Source: Sphingobacteriales bacterium 46-32 (lineage in GTDB: Bacteria > Bacteroidota > Bacteroidia > Chitinophagales > Chitinophagaceae). From it: 64,000 bases of DNA. The position numbers and the translations under genes were made by a program. Where the stretch lies: contig MKTY01000007.1 in NCBI GenBank assembly GCA_001898485.1, positions 82,290 through 146,289 of the forward strand, in the 5' to 3' direction. Positions 43,559-52,691 of the stretch are shown here, in pieces. Below the pieces are notes generated by a model. It ran no database searches, was not told where the DNA came from, and worked only from the letters and a program-made list of their open reading frames with translations. How positions within the stretch are numbered: position 1 is the stretch's first letter; each line of letters opens with the position of its first letter.

Positions 43559-45964
43559 ATGAGAAAACAATTATTACCCTTTTTCGCCGGAAGTTTGCTG
43601 GCAGGCAGTGTGCCTGCCCAGGTGAAGAATGACTACCCCATACAACCCGTTGCATTCACCCAGGTACACGTGATGGATAATTTCTGGTCGCCGCGCATGA
43701 AAATAAATGCCGATGTAACCATCCCCTATGTACTGGAACAATGTAAAAAAACGGGGCGGATCGATAATTTTTTAAAAGCCGCAGGAAAAATTCCCACTGG
43801 CGATAAGCTCACCAGTTTTACATTCGATGATACAGACCTGTATAAAGTCATCGAAGGCGCTTCTTACAGCCTGCAAACAAAGGCTGACCCACAGTTGCAG
43901 CGATACCTCGACACGTTAATTGCTATCATCGGCGATGCTCAGGAAGCAGATGGCTATCTCTATACCTTTCGCACCACCCGCGTGACTCAACCGCACGAAT
44001 GGATTGGCTCGAAGCGCTGGGAAAAAGAAGAAGACCTCAGCCATGAGCTCTACAATGCAGGCCATCTCTATGAAGCGGCTACCGCACATTACATCGCTAC
44101 CGGCAAAAAGAATTTCCTGAATATTGCCATTAAGAATGCAGACCTGCTCGTGAAAACATTTGGCTGGGGTAAAGAAGAAAAATTTCCGGGTCATCAGATT
44201 GTAGAAACCGGGCTGGTAAAACTCTACCGCGTCACAGGTAAGAAGGAATACCTCGATCTGGCAAAGTTTTTCCTGGACCTCCGGGGAAAAGAAGGACACC
44301 TCAATCATGAATATAGCCAGGCACATAAAAAGGTAACTGATCAGCACGAAGCGGTGGGACATGCCGTAAGGGCGACCTACATGTACTCCGGCATGGCCGA
44401 TGTAGCCGCACTAACCGGCAATCAGCAATACCTGCATGCCATCGATGATATCTGGAACGATGTGGTGGACAAAAAGCTGTATATCACCGGAGGCATTGGC
44501 GCTACCGGCAACGGAGAAGCTTTTGGTCAACCCTATGACCTGCCCAACATGAGCGCCTATGCAGAGACCTGCGCTGCCATTGCCAATGTATACTGGAACA
44601 ACCGCATGTTTCTTTTACATGGCGATGCCAAATACATCGATGTCCTGGAGCGCACTTTATACAACGGATTATTATCCGGCATCTCGCTCAGCGGTGATAA
44701 GTTTTTTTATCCCAACCCGCTTGCTTCAATGGGGCAGCACCAGCGACGAAGCTGGTGGGACTGCGCCTGTTGTGTATCTAACATGACACGGTTCATGCCT
44801 TCCATACCGGGTTACCTTTATGCGCAAAACAACAACAATCTTTACGTTAACCTCTTTGCGGGCAGCAGCTCCGAAATCACCCTGCCTGCAGGAAAATTAA
44901 CCATCCTGCAAAACACCAATTATCCCTGGGAAGGCAGCAACGAGATCACAATCAATCCTGCTAAAAAGATAAATTTCACCCTGCATATCCGCATACCAGG
45001 TTGGGCACAACAGCAACCGGTGCCCGGAGGGTTATACACAGAAACAGGTGCCAGTCAACCCATCGTAATTTTATTAAACAGTAAACCGGTTTCCTATAAA
45101 ATGGAGAAAGGGTATGCCATCATCAACCGGACCTGGTCTGCCGGTGATAAAATCCGTTTTGACCTGCCCATGCAGGCTCAAAAGGTAATAGCCAACAAAC
45201 AGGTAAAAGCCAATACCGGTCGTTTCGCTTTACAACGCGGTCCACTGGTCTATTGCCTGGAAAGTCCTGATAACAGCGACAGTTCAGTGATGAATATTGT
45301 CGTACCGAAAGAAACACCCGTACAGGCCGTCTATAAACCGGATTTACTGAATGGCGTCATGACCCTGCAAATGACAGGACTGGCCACCAGGCGGCAGGCA
45401 AACAGTGAAGCACTTTTGCAGGCATCACAAAACGTAACCGCCATACCCTATTATGCCTGGGCCAACCGGGGCCCCAGCGAAATGGAAGTATGGATTGCCA
45501 GTGAAGCATCGGTAGCCAAACCAAAACCCGCACCATCCATTGCATCGCGCAGCAGGGTAAGCTCATCTGTAAACAATCCCCGCATGTACCGGTCGGTCAA
45601 CGATCAGTATGAACCGGCAGATTCGAAAGACCCCAGCGCCTCTTACCTGCACTGGTGGCCCAAAAAAAATACCACCGAATGGGTGCAATATGATTTTGAC
45701 AGCAGCTATACAGTTTCCCAATCCATTGTGTACTGGTTTGACGACAGCCCCTGGGGTGGTTGCCGTATTCCTGCCTCCTGGAAAATTTATTATCGTACCA
45801 CCAGTGGCGAATGGGCTCCGGTAAAAAACACTTCGGCTTACGAAATTGAAAAAGACAAATACAGTACTGTAAAATTTGAGCCGGTGACAACTACCGCGCT
45901 AAAACTGGAAGTACAGTTACCGGCGGAGTTTGCAACGGGTATACATGAGTGGATAGTGAAATAA
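43559..45964 (+). CDS. Beta-L-arabinofuranosidase, GH127 family
   Basis: This 801-residue exported enzyme has a signal peptide (FFAGSLLAGSVPAQ) and an (alpha/alpha)6 catalytic domain of the GH127/DUF1680 type. The active-site zinc cluster is visible: Glu336 and Cys338 in SAYAETCAAIANVY and a CACC motif at 402-405 in WWDCACCVSNMTR. These enzymes use a cysteine nucleophile to release beta-linked L-arabinofuranose. The C-terminal 130 residues look like an F5/8-type carbohydrate-binding domain (TEWVQYDFDSSYTVSQSIVYW). The ATG at 43559 is preferred over an in-frame GTG at 43547. Confidence 0.93.
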   Translation: MRKQLLPFFAGSLLAGSVPAQVKNDYPIQPVAFTQVHVMDNFWSPRMKINADVTIPYVLEQCKKTGRIDNFLKAAGKIPTGDKLTSFTFDDTDLYKVIEGASYSLQTKADPQLQRYLDTLIAIIGDAQEADGYLYTFRTTRVTQPHEWIGSKRWEKEEDLSHELYNAGHLYEAATAHYIATGKKNFLNIAIKNADLLVKTFGWGKEEKFPGHQIVETGLVKLYRVTGKKEYLDLAKFFLDLRGKEGHLNHEYSQAHKKVTDQHEAVGHAVRATYMYSGMADVAALTGNQQYLHAIDDIWNDVVDKKLYITGGIGATGNGEAFGQPYDLPNMSAYAETCAAIANVYWNNRMFLLHGDAKYIDVLERTLYNGLLSGISLSGDKFFYPNPLASMGQHQRRSWWDCACCVSNMTRFMPSIPGYLYAQNNNNLYVNLFAGSSSEITLPAGKLTILQNTNYPWEGSNEITINPAKKINFTLHIRIPGWAQQQPVPGGLYTETGASQPIVILLNSKPVSYKMEKGYAIINRTWSAGDKIRFDLPMQAQKVIANKQVKANTGRFALQRGPLVYCLESPDNSDSSVMNIVVPKETPVQAVYKPDLLNGVMTLQMTGLATRRQANSEALLQASQNVTAIPYYAWANRGPSEMEVWIASEASVAKPKPAPSIASRSRVSSSVNNPRMYRSVNDQYEPADSKDPSASYLHWWPKKNTTEWVQYDFDSSYTVSQSIVYWFDDSPWGGCRIPASWKIYYRTTSGEWAPVKNTSAYEIEKDKYSTVKFEPVTTTALKLEVQLPAEFATGIHEWIVK

Positions 45965-46050
45965 GGTGGAAGGTGGAAGGTTGAAGGTAAAAGGTAGAAA
46001 ACGGGCGCAAATAAGGCAGGAGGTTTAAGGAAAAAGGTAAAAGGCGGACA
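45965..46050. repeat. Purine heptamer repeat (AAGGTGG/AAGGTTG)
   Basis: Starting directly after the GH127 stop, GGTGGAAGGTGGAAGGTTGA and similar AAGG-led heptamers run to about 45997, with scattered AAGGTAAAAGG units up to about 46050. No inverted partner was found. It fills the spacer before the GH146-like gene. Confidence 0.65.
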
Positions 46051-46087
46051 ATAGCTGTAAACAAAAACGATCAACAACTGATACGTC

Positions 46088-48451
46088 ATGCTGAACAAAT
46101 TATATGTTTCTTTTTGCAGTATTCTTCTTGTAGCGGGCAGCTCTGCACAATCATATATACCGGAGAAAAACAATAGCCTGGTAAAAGTAAAACCGGTAAT
46201 ACCTGTAAAAGCTTATGGTTTCAATCTCCGCGATGTACAGCTGCTGGAGGGCAGCCCTTTTAAAAATGCAATGGAGAAAGATGCCGGTTACCTGTTATCG
46301 TTAAATCCTGACAGGCTGCTGCATCGCTTTAACCAAAATGCCGGCCTGCCGGTTAAGGCGCCGGTATACGGCGGTTGGGAAAGCGATGGCTTATCCGGGC
46401 ATACGCTGGGCCATTATCTGTCTGCCTGTGCCATGATGTATGCATCCACCGGCAACAAAGCGTTTAAAGAAAGAGTGGACTATGTTGTGAGTGAACTGGA
46501 GCGTTGCCAGCAAGCGAGAAAGACTGGTTATATTGGCGCCATCCCCAACGAAGATTCGATCTTTGGCAAAGTAGCGCGCGGCGATATCAAAACCGGTGGC
46601 TTTGACCTCAACGGCGGCTGGAGTCCCTGGTATACGGTACATAAAGTGATGGCAGGCCTGGCAGATGCTTACCTGTATGCCGGCAGCAGCAAAGCATTGC
46701 AGTTGTTGAAAGGCATGGCCGACTGGACAGCCCGTATTGTCAACCCACTCACCGCGGAGCAGTTACAAAAAATGCTGCGCTGCGAATACGGTGGCATGAA
46801 TGACCTGCTGGCCAACCTGTACGCTTTTACCGGCGAAAAGAAATACCTCGATCTTTCTTACAAATTCTACGACGACTTTGTGATGGAACCGCTGTCAAAA
46901 AAAATTGATCCCATGCCGGGAAAACATTCCAATACCAATGTGCCCAAAGCCATTGGCAGCGCCCGGCAGTATGAACTTACGGGGAGGGAATCGGATAAAA
47001 CCATTGCTTCTTTCTTCTGGGACCGCATGACCAATCACCACAGCTATGTGATTGGCGGCAACAGCAATTATGAATACTGTGGCGAACCGGATAAACTCAA
47101 TGACCGCCTCAGCGATAACACCAACGAAACCTGCAATACCTACAATATGCTGAAGCTGACCCGGCACTTATTTTCCTGGCAGCCGGTAAGCCAGCTGGGC
47201 GATTATTATGAGCGGGCTTTATACAATCATATCCTGGCCTCGCAAAATCCAGAGACAGGTATGATGTGTTATTTCGTGCCGCTTCGCATGGGTACGCAAA
47301 AAACATTCAGTGATTCCTTCAATACCTTTACCTGCTGCGTAGGGAGCGGTATGGAAAACCATTCCAAATACCAGGAAGGCATCTATTACGAAGGGGTTGA
47401 TGGCAGCCTGTTTGTGAACCTCTTTATTCCCTCACAGCTCAACTGGAAAACAAAGCATGCCACTATAAGACAGGAAACGCGCTACCCCGAAGAGGGTCTT
47501 ACCAAACTCACTGTGCGCACAGCCAGGCCGTCCGATTTTGCCATCCGGCTCCGGAAGCCCTGGTGGGCTACCAGTGGCTACAGCATCACGGTAAACGGGA
47601 AAACGATCAGCAATAGCGGTGAAGAAAATGGCTTTATTGTCGTGAAGCGTAAATGGAACAACAACGATGTACTGACTTTCTCTGCCCCCATGAATCTGTA
47701 TACAGAGAGTATGCCCGACAACCCCAACCGCGTCGCCTTTCTATACGGTCCCCTGGTGCTGGCCGGACAACTCGGTACGCAGATGCCCGACCCAGTATAT
47801 GGAGTACCCGTACTATTAACAGCTAATAAGAACATCAGCGACTGGATAACTCCTGCAGCAGCACCACTCACGTTTACCACAAAAGGAGTGGGAAAACCTA
47901 TGGATGTGCAGCTGTCGCCGTTTTACAGCACCTACCAACAATACTATAGTGTGTACTGGGATTATTTTACGCCCGATCAATGGGTCAGCCGCCAGGCGGA
48001 GTATGAAGCAGAGAAGAAAACAGCCCGGGAGATAGAAGAAAAAACCATCGATCATTTCCGCATCGGAGAAATGCAACCCGAGCGGGATCACAATCTGACG
48101 GCCGGAGAAAAATCTTATGTGAGCGATGCGCTGGGCATCAACGGACGTGAGGCCAGAAGCGGCAGCTACTTTAGCTTCGAAATGAAAATCGATCCGCAGG
48201 CAGCAGAAAAAACAGATCTGCTGCTGACCTATATCGGCGATGACAAGGGAAGAAAGTTTGACATACTTGTAGAAGGTAAACTTATTGCTACCGAAGACTG
48301 GAAAGGCGGCACTACGGGTAAGTTTTACAATATCACCTACCCTATCCCTGCTGAACTGCTAAGGGGCAAACAAAGCATTACGGTGCGTATTGAGGCCAAT
48401 CACAACCGTACCGCAGGCCGCATATTTGGCGCAAGGACGGTAAGGAAATAA
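46088..48451 (+). CDS. GH146-like beta-L-arabinofuranosidase (DUF1680 family)
   Basis: This 787-residue exported enzyme has a signal peptide (KLYVSFCSILLVAGSSAQ) and a DUF1680-type (alpha/alpha)6 domain clearly distinct from its neighbour. Active-site residues appear as Glu347 and Cys349 in DNTNETCNTYNM and Cys416-Cys417 in FNTFTCCVGSGMENH. The N-terminal LRDVQLLEGSPFKNAMEKDA and GGWESDGLSGHTLGHYLSA match the branch that includes B. thetaiotaomicron BT0349 (GH146), which also lies near an arabinose locus. C-terminal DUF4986/DUF6805-like beta domains follow (from about 620). It should remove beta-L-Araf caps from plant glycans. Confidence 0.9.
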   Translation: MLNKLYVSFCSILLVAGSSAQSYIPEKNNSLVKVKPVIPVKAYGFNLRDVQLLEGSPFKNAMEKDAGYLLSLNPDRLLHRFNQNAGLPVKAPVYGGWESDGLSGHTLGHYLSACAMMYASTGNKAFKERVDYVVSELERCQQARKTGYIGAIPNEDSIFGKVARGDIKTGGFDLNGGWSPWYTVHKVMAGLADAYLYAGSSKALQLLKGMADWTARIVNPLTAEQLQKMLRCEYGGMNDLLANLYAFTGEKKYLDLSYKFYDDFVMEPLSKKIDPMPGKHSNTNVPKAIGSARQYELTGRESDKTIASFFWDRMTNHHSYVIGGNSNYEYCGEPDKLNDRLSDNTNETCNTYNMLKLTRHLFSWQPVSQLGDYYERALYNHILASQNPETGMMCYFVPLRMGTQKTFSDSFNTFTCCVGSGMENHSKYQEGIYYEGVDGSLFVNLFIPSQLNWKTKHATIRQETRYPEEGLTKLTVRTARPSDFAIRLRKPWWATSGYSITVNGKTISNSGEENGFIVVKRKWNNNDVLTFSAPMNLYTESMPDNPNRVAFLYGPLVLAGQLGTQMPDPVYGVPVLLTANKNISDWITPAAAPLTFTTKGVGKPMDVQLSPFYSTYQQYYSVYWDYFTPDQWVSRQAEYEAEKKTAREIEEKTIDHFRIGEMQPERDHNLTAGEKSYVSDALGINGREARSGSYFSFEMKIDPQAAEKTDLLLTYIGDDKGRKFDILVEGKLIATEDWKGGTTGKFYNITYPIPAELLRGKQSITVRIEANHNRTAGRIFGARTVRK

Positions 48452-48473
48452 AAAAGCACCAGCCCGCCAGATA

Positions 48474-49150
48474 AGTTGGACCGGCTGGCCCTTCACATTT
48501 TACCCATTTATTCCATCGTAGGCCCGCATTGCAATGCGGGCCTACGACTGTTAACGAAGATATCCTACCACATTCCCGTGATCGCTGGATTTCGGACCGG
48601 CTGGTCCTTCAGCTTTTACCTATTTATTCCATCGTAGGCCCGCGTTGGAATGCGGCGCTACAACCGTTTACAAAGACACTACGCTGTATTCCTGTGATCA
48701 TTGGATTTCGGACCGGCTAGACCTTCACCTTTATATATTTATTCCATCGTAGGCCCGCTTTGCAATGCGGGCCTACAACCGTTTACAAAGACACCACACT
48801 ATATTCCTGTGATCACTGGATTTCGGACCGGCAGGCCCTTCAGCTTTTAAATATTTATTCTATTGTAGCGCCGCATTGCAATGCGGGCCTACGAGCGTTA
48901 ACGAAGACATCCTACCACATTCCCGTGATCGCTGGATTACCAACGCGAGCATTGCAATGAGGACCTACAACCGTTTACAAAGACACTACGCTGTATTCCT
49001 GTTATCATTGAATTTCGGATCGTTGGCCCTTCAGCTTTTACCCATTTATTCCATCGTAGGCCCGCATTGCAATGCGGGCCTACGACCGTTAACGAAGATA
49101 TCCGACCACATTCCTGTGATCGCTGGATTACCAACGCGAGCGTTGCGGAC
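48474..49150. repeat. Palindromic repeat array, unit about 115 bp
   Basis: Five to six copies of a 28-bp palindrome (half site GTAGGCCCGCATTG) lie at 48518-48545, 48634-48661, 48749-48776, 48865-48892, 48941-48968 (degenerate) and 49056-49083, with a partial seventh at 49131-49149. Spacing is 115-116 bp except for one 76-bp step. Between palindromes two spacer types alternate: A (GTTAACGAAGATATCC) after copies 1, 4 and 6, and B (CGTTTACAAAGACAC) after copies 2, 3 and 5. Most units also hold a smaller GGACC-GGCT-GGTCC hairpin. The region 48452-49127 has no gene. Confidence 0.9.
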
Positions 49151-49400
49151 GGCTTTCGCGTTCCCGTGCAATATTCACGGATATATTACGTCCCTCAATT
49201 TCTTTATTGTTGAGTGCGTGCATTGCCTGGTCGGCTTCCGATGCAGACTTCATTTCCACAAAACCAAATCCGCGGCTGCGTCCGGTTTCGCGATCCATAA
49301 TAACTTTGGCGGCACTTACCTCGCCAAAAGATCCAAATAATTGTTTCAGGTCTTCTTCCCGGACATGAAAACCCAGGTTAGACACAAACATGTTTGTCAT
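49128..49400 (-). CDS. RRM-type RNA-binding protein
   Basis: This 90-residue protein has one RNA recognition motif: RNP2 as MFVSNLGF at 4-11 and RNP1 as RGFGFVEM around 44-51, within beta-alpha-beta-beta-alpha-beta order (REEDLKQLFGSFGEVSAAKV, ASEADQAMHALNNKEIEGR). A short Arg-rich tail (ARERESRPQRSRW) follows. Such proteins in Bacteroidota and cyanobacteria are cold-linked RNA chaperones. The last codons and stop come from the neighbouring repeat array. Upstream lie 273 bases with no gene, probably a long 5' leader. Confidence 0.92.
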   Translation of the reverse strand: MTNMFVSNLGFHVREEDLKQLFGSFGEVSAAKVIMDRETGRSRGFGFVEMKSASEADQAMHALNNKEIEGRNISVNIARERESRPQRSRW

Positions 49401-49673
49401 AACAAATGATTGTAAAAATTAAAAATAACAGAAGGACTACAACAAGAGCAAAGAGGAGAAGAAATTGTTACCTGAAGAAGCGTAAGAATTAAAACTAATC
49501 CTGACTGGATGATGGAGAACCTATGTTCAATCTATTGAAGATACGACAAATAAACGACATTGCCAAATATCGGGTATTGCCCCCTATTCACCTGTCAGCA
49601 CATAAAGGCCCTTTGCCTGAAGCCTTTTACCAATGGTATCCGGCGGCTGAATCTTCCTTAAACGCGCATACAC

Positions 49674-50354
49674 TTATTGACGGATGATTCTTCCATCTTC
49701 CATCTCTATCATTCTATTGGTATGTGTTGCGAATTCCGGATCATGTGTTACTATGAGCAAGGTTTGCTGAAACTGTTCGCTTAGTTCTTTAAATATATCC
49801 AGCACAAGCCAGCTATTTTTTTTATCCAGATTGCCGGTAGGTTCATCACCCATAATAATCAAAGGATCATTGATCAATGCCCGCGCAATAGCCACCCGTT
49901 GTTTTTCTCCGCCTGAAATAAGATTCGGCTTTCTGGCGCTGAGATGATCAATCCCCAAAACATTCAGCCATTTCAATGCATTCTGTTCAATTTGTTTTTC
50001 ACTTTGCCTGTTCAATTTCAGGCCCGGCAACATTACATTTCTCAGCACACTGAACTCATTTAAAAGGTAATGGAATTGAAACACGAAGCCGATTTTCTCA
50101 TTGCGAACTTCGGCCAAACGTATACCGGGCTTGCGTGTCATCAGTTCACCGTCAATCAGCAAGCTTCCTTCATAATCAGTATCCATCGTAGACAGGATAT
50201 ACAGCAGCGTGGATTTACCGCATCCCGATTTACCCATTACCGAAACAAATTCGCCTTTATTGATCTGAAAGCTGATATCCTTTAATACGGGCACATCGAT
50301 ATGATCATGAAAGGTTTTACTGATATGACTCGCTTCGAGAACAGAATTACTCAT
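49674..50354 (-). CDS. ABC transporter ATP-binding protein (MacB/LolD type)
   Basis: This 226-residue ATPase has Walker [10 protein letters not shown] (41-49), Q-loop FQFHYLL, signature [16 protein letters not shown], Walker [13 protein letters not shown] and the switch His in IVTHDPEF. It belongs to the LolD/MacB group that powers FtsX-fold permeases. The ATG at 50354 lies one base beyond the stop of the permease gene, with AGAGG just upstream. It completes the adaptor-permease-ATPase operon. Confidence 0.93.
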   Translation of the reverse strand: MSNSVLEASHISKTFHDHIDVPVLKDISFQINKGEFVSVMGKSGCGKSTLLYILSTMDTDYEGSLLIDGELMTRKPGIRLAEVRNEKIGFVFQFHYLLNEFSVLRNVMLPGLKLNRQSEKQIEQNALKWLNVLGIDHLSARKPNLISGGEKQRVAIARALINDPLIIMGDEPTGNLDKKNSWLVLDIFKELSEQFQQTLLIVTHDPEFATHTNRMIEMEDGRIIRQ

Positions 50355-50355
50355 A

Positions 50356-51615
50356 TTATTTACCTCTGATAATAATGACAGGATCAATCTTACTTGCTTT
50401 TGCCGCAGGAAACATACCCGCCAGGTAAGTTGTTATCAGCGAAAACAACGTGCCGATAACATAATAAGCCGGATTGTAATTGACCGGATAAGTGGTTATA
50501 GTGGGAAGCGAACTGAAATGAAAAGGAATAGCATCAATCAATAGCGATAACAGATAACCCAATAACAATCCCATAGTACCACCGAATATGCCGATACCCA
50601 AGGCTATCATCAAAAAAATTATTTTCACATCCCTGCCTGAAAACCCGGTGGCTTTCAGGATAGCAATAGAATCCATTTTCTCATAGATCATCATGTTTAA
50701 AATATTATAAATACCAAAGCCGGCCACTATCAGCAGCGTAATTCCCACCACATAGGAAATAAGTGTTCGTATAGAGCTGCCGGTTTCAAATTCACTGTTG
50801 GCCGTTTGAATATCTACCGCCTGTAAACCAAAGAGCGATTTATACTCCTTTGCGATTGCCGGAGCCTCTCCGAGATCATTCAATTTTACCTGTATGTCTG
50901 TATAATAGTCGGGAGGCTTGCCGGTTATTTTCTGGGCGGTAACTATGGAAGTATATCCCTGTATCTTATCCAGGTCTCTTATACCCGATTGATAGTAACC
51001 AATCAGCTTTAAAGGAAAGATATCTCCGGACGGCGTAGTGACGTAAACCTGGTCGCCGATATTCACCAATAATTGATCCGCCAGCGGTTTTCCCAGAATA
51101 ATACTATTGGGAATGGTCATTAAATCATCTCCAGACCCACCGGTGATATAATCGTAAAAATGAAACAGCTCATTCTCTTCCCGGGCGTTGATGCCATCGA
51201 TCACGCCGGCTATACGTATATTTCCCTCGTTAAAAAAAGCAGGTGTATGAACTTTCGGAGAAATGCCGCGTACCCTTTTATCAGCCCGAATAGCCCCGAT
51301 GATGGCTTCACTGTTATATATCTCCTCGCGGCTGTTGACAGCTTCCACGGAAGAAATAAAATTGTAAAAATCTTTATACATACTCACCCTTGAAACAGGC
51401 TGACGCGGATTCTTTTCTATTTCATTATACAGGCGTATATGAGCAGTACGATTCAAAATCAATCCATCTAGCAACTTGTTTAAGCCGGTCATGAAACCGA
51501 GCAGAGCAATAAACATCGTTATACTAAAAGTAACACCAATTGCGGCCACTAATGTCTGTTTCCAGCGTGCCAGTAAAAGCGATCCCGCTATCTCTATATT
51601 CAACTTATAATTCAC
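50356..51615 (-). CDS. FtsX/MacB-type ABC permease
   Basis: This 419-residue inner-membrane protein has a first helix at about 20-45 (QTLVAAIGVTFSITMFIALLGF is the helix core), a large periplasmic MacB_PCD-like domain (about 50-280), then three helices (ISYVVGITLLIVAGFGIYNI, IFLMIALGIGIFGGTMGLLL, YVIGTLFSLITTYLAGMFPA) of the FtsX domain. It ends with AAKASKIDPVIIIRGK, the usual terminal signature. It starts with GTG overlapping the adaptor stop (GTGA), so translation is coupled. Together with its neighbours it likely exports a small molecule or lipid-linked compound. Confidence 0.92.
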   Translation of the reverse strand: MNYKLNIEIAGSLLLARWKQTLVAAIGVTFSITMFIALLGFMTGLNKLLDGLILNRTAHIRLYNEIEKNPRQPVSRVSMYKDFYNFISSVEAVNSREEIYNSEAIIGAIRADKRVRGISPKVHTPAFFNEGNIRIAGVIDGINAREENELFHFYDYITGGSGDDLMTIPNSIILGKPLADQLLVNIGDQVYVTTPSGDIFPLKLIGYYQSGIRDLDKIQGYTSIVTAQKITGKPPDYYTDIQVKLNDLGEAPAIAKEYKSLFGLQAVDIQTANSEFETGSSIRTLISYVVGITLLIVAGFGIYNILNMMIYEKMDSIAILKATGFSGRDVKIIFLMIALGIGIFGGTMGLLLGYLLSLLIDAIPFHFSSLPTITTYPVNYNPAYYVIGTLFSLITTYLAGMFPAAKASKIDPVIIIRGK

Positions 51616-52691
51616 CGCGAAGGTTTTTTTATTAGATCATCTTTGCTTAAACCACTGACTATTTCTACCTGCTGGTAATCCTTTAAACCAATAGTCACTT
51701 TTCGCGTTTCGCCGTTTTTGAGCAATACGGTATTATCATCAAGCAAATAAGAACGGGGAATTATCAAGGCTTTTTCTTTAGTACTGATCAGGATATTGGC
51801 CTCTACCGTTAAATTAGGGAAGAGCGGCTGTGGTCGCGAAGTAAAAGAGGCCTCAACCTTAAATTTTCGGGAGCGGTCATCCATGATCGGCTGAATCTTT
51901 GTTACCACAGCGTCAAATACCTGTCCCTGGTAACTATCCATGGTTACAAATACTTTTTGTCCCGGTCTGATCTTACCAATATCATATTCATCCACCTGCA
52001 GTTCCATCAAAAACTCCTCCTGGTCGCCAATAACGGCAACAGGAGCTTGCGTATTTACCATTTCTCCCTGCTCCTTTAATATATTGTAGACTTTTCCATT
52101 CTGCCTGGCCTTAATAAAATAATCACTGTTTACGGAATTGCTGATCTGCAGATTCTTCAGCGACTGCTGTGCGGCAAAATCAATTTGCCTGACCAGGTTG
52201 TTATACTGCAACACACTCGCCTGGTAGGCCGTTTGTGAATTCTTCCATGCAAGTTCCCGCTGCTCCAGTTCATTCCGCGTTCCTATTCCTTCATTCCACA
52301 AATACTGCTGCCGTTGAAACAAAGCAGAATCGTTCTGCATTTTTTTCCGCGCCAGGTCACTATTTATTCTATATTCATTCAGTCTGTCGCTACCAAAAGC
52401 TACAGAAGAATAGGTGGCAGCTATTCGTGCATTTTCGGTGTTGAGCTTCGGGGTTTCGTTAGCCAAAACCATAAGAACATCGCCTTGCTTTACAATATCA
52501 CCTTCACTAACCAGCTTTTGTGAAATAATGCCATTTACCGTCGAAAAAACCTGGTACTGGTTCCTGCTTTTTACAATACCGGAAGCATACACAGACGCTG
52601 TGATATTCCGGACTGCAGGCTTTATCAAATTTTCTTCTTTGCGGTTACAGGCTATGAGAAGCAAAGCAACTACTGAAAGAGACCATTTCAT
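51612..52691 (-). CDS. Periplasmic adaptor (HlyD/MacA type), predicted lipoprotein
   Basis: This 359-residue membrane-fusion protein has a lipobox (ALLLIAC, Cys15). It shows the family order: beta-barrel/lipoyl halves (VFSTVNGIISQKLVSEGDIV and ARQNGKVYNILKEQGEMVN) flanking a long coiled-coil hairpin (about 95-185), then a beta-barrel domain (VDEYDIGKIRPGQKVFVTMD) and a C-terminal membrane-proximal part (IGLKDYQQVEIVSGLSKDDL). It is the first gene of the operon. A TolC-like outer-membrane partner is not present in the window. Confidence 0.9.
   Translation of the reverse strand: MKWSLSVVALLLIACNRKEENLIKPAVRNITASVYASGIVKSRNQYQVFSTVNGIISQKLVSEGDIVKQGDVLMVLANETPKLNTENARIAATYSSVAFGSDRLNEYRINSDLARKKMQNDSALFQRQQYLWNEGIGTRNELEQRELAWKNSQTAYQASVLQYNNLVRQIDFAAQQSLKNLQISNSVNSDYFIKARQNGKVYNILKEQGEMVNTQAPVAVIGDQEEFLMELQVDEYDIGKIRPGQKVFVTMDSYQGQVFDAVVTKIQPIMDDRSRKFKVEASFTSRPQPLFPNLTVEANILISTKEKALIIPRSYLLDDNTVLLKNGETRKVTIGLKDYQQVEIVSGLSKDDLIKKPSR

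Noticed and set aside
43559..48451. Tandem duplication of one GH127 gene
   Set aside because: The two enzymes share only the fold and the Cys/Glu cluster; their N-terminal and C-terminal regions differ clearly, so they belong to separate families (GH127 and GH146-like).
48529..49134. Several 60-70-codon frames within the palindromic array
   Set aside because: They repeat the same translated repeat sequence and stop irregularly; they are by-products of the array.
48474..49150. CRISPR array
   Set aside because: The repeated element is a palindrome with conserved, not unique, spacers of about 88 bp, and no cas genes are near.
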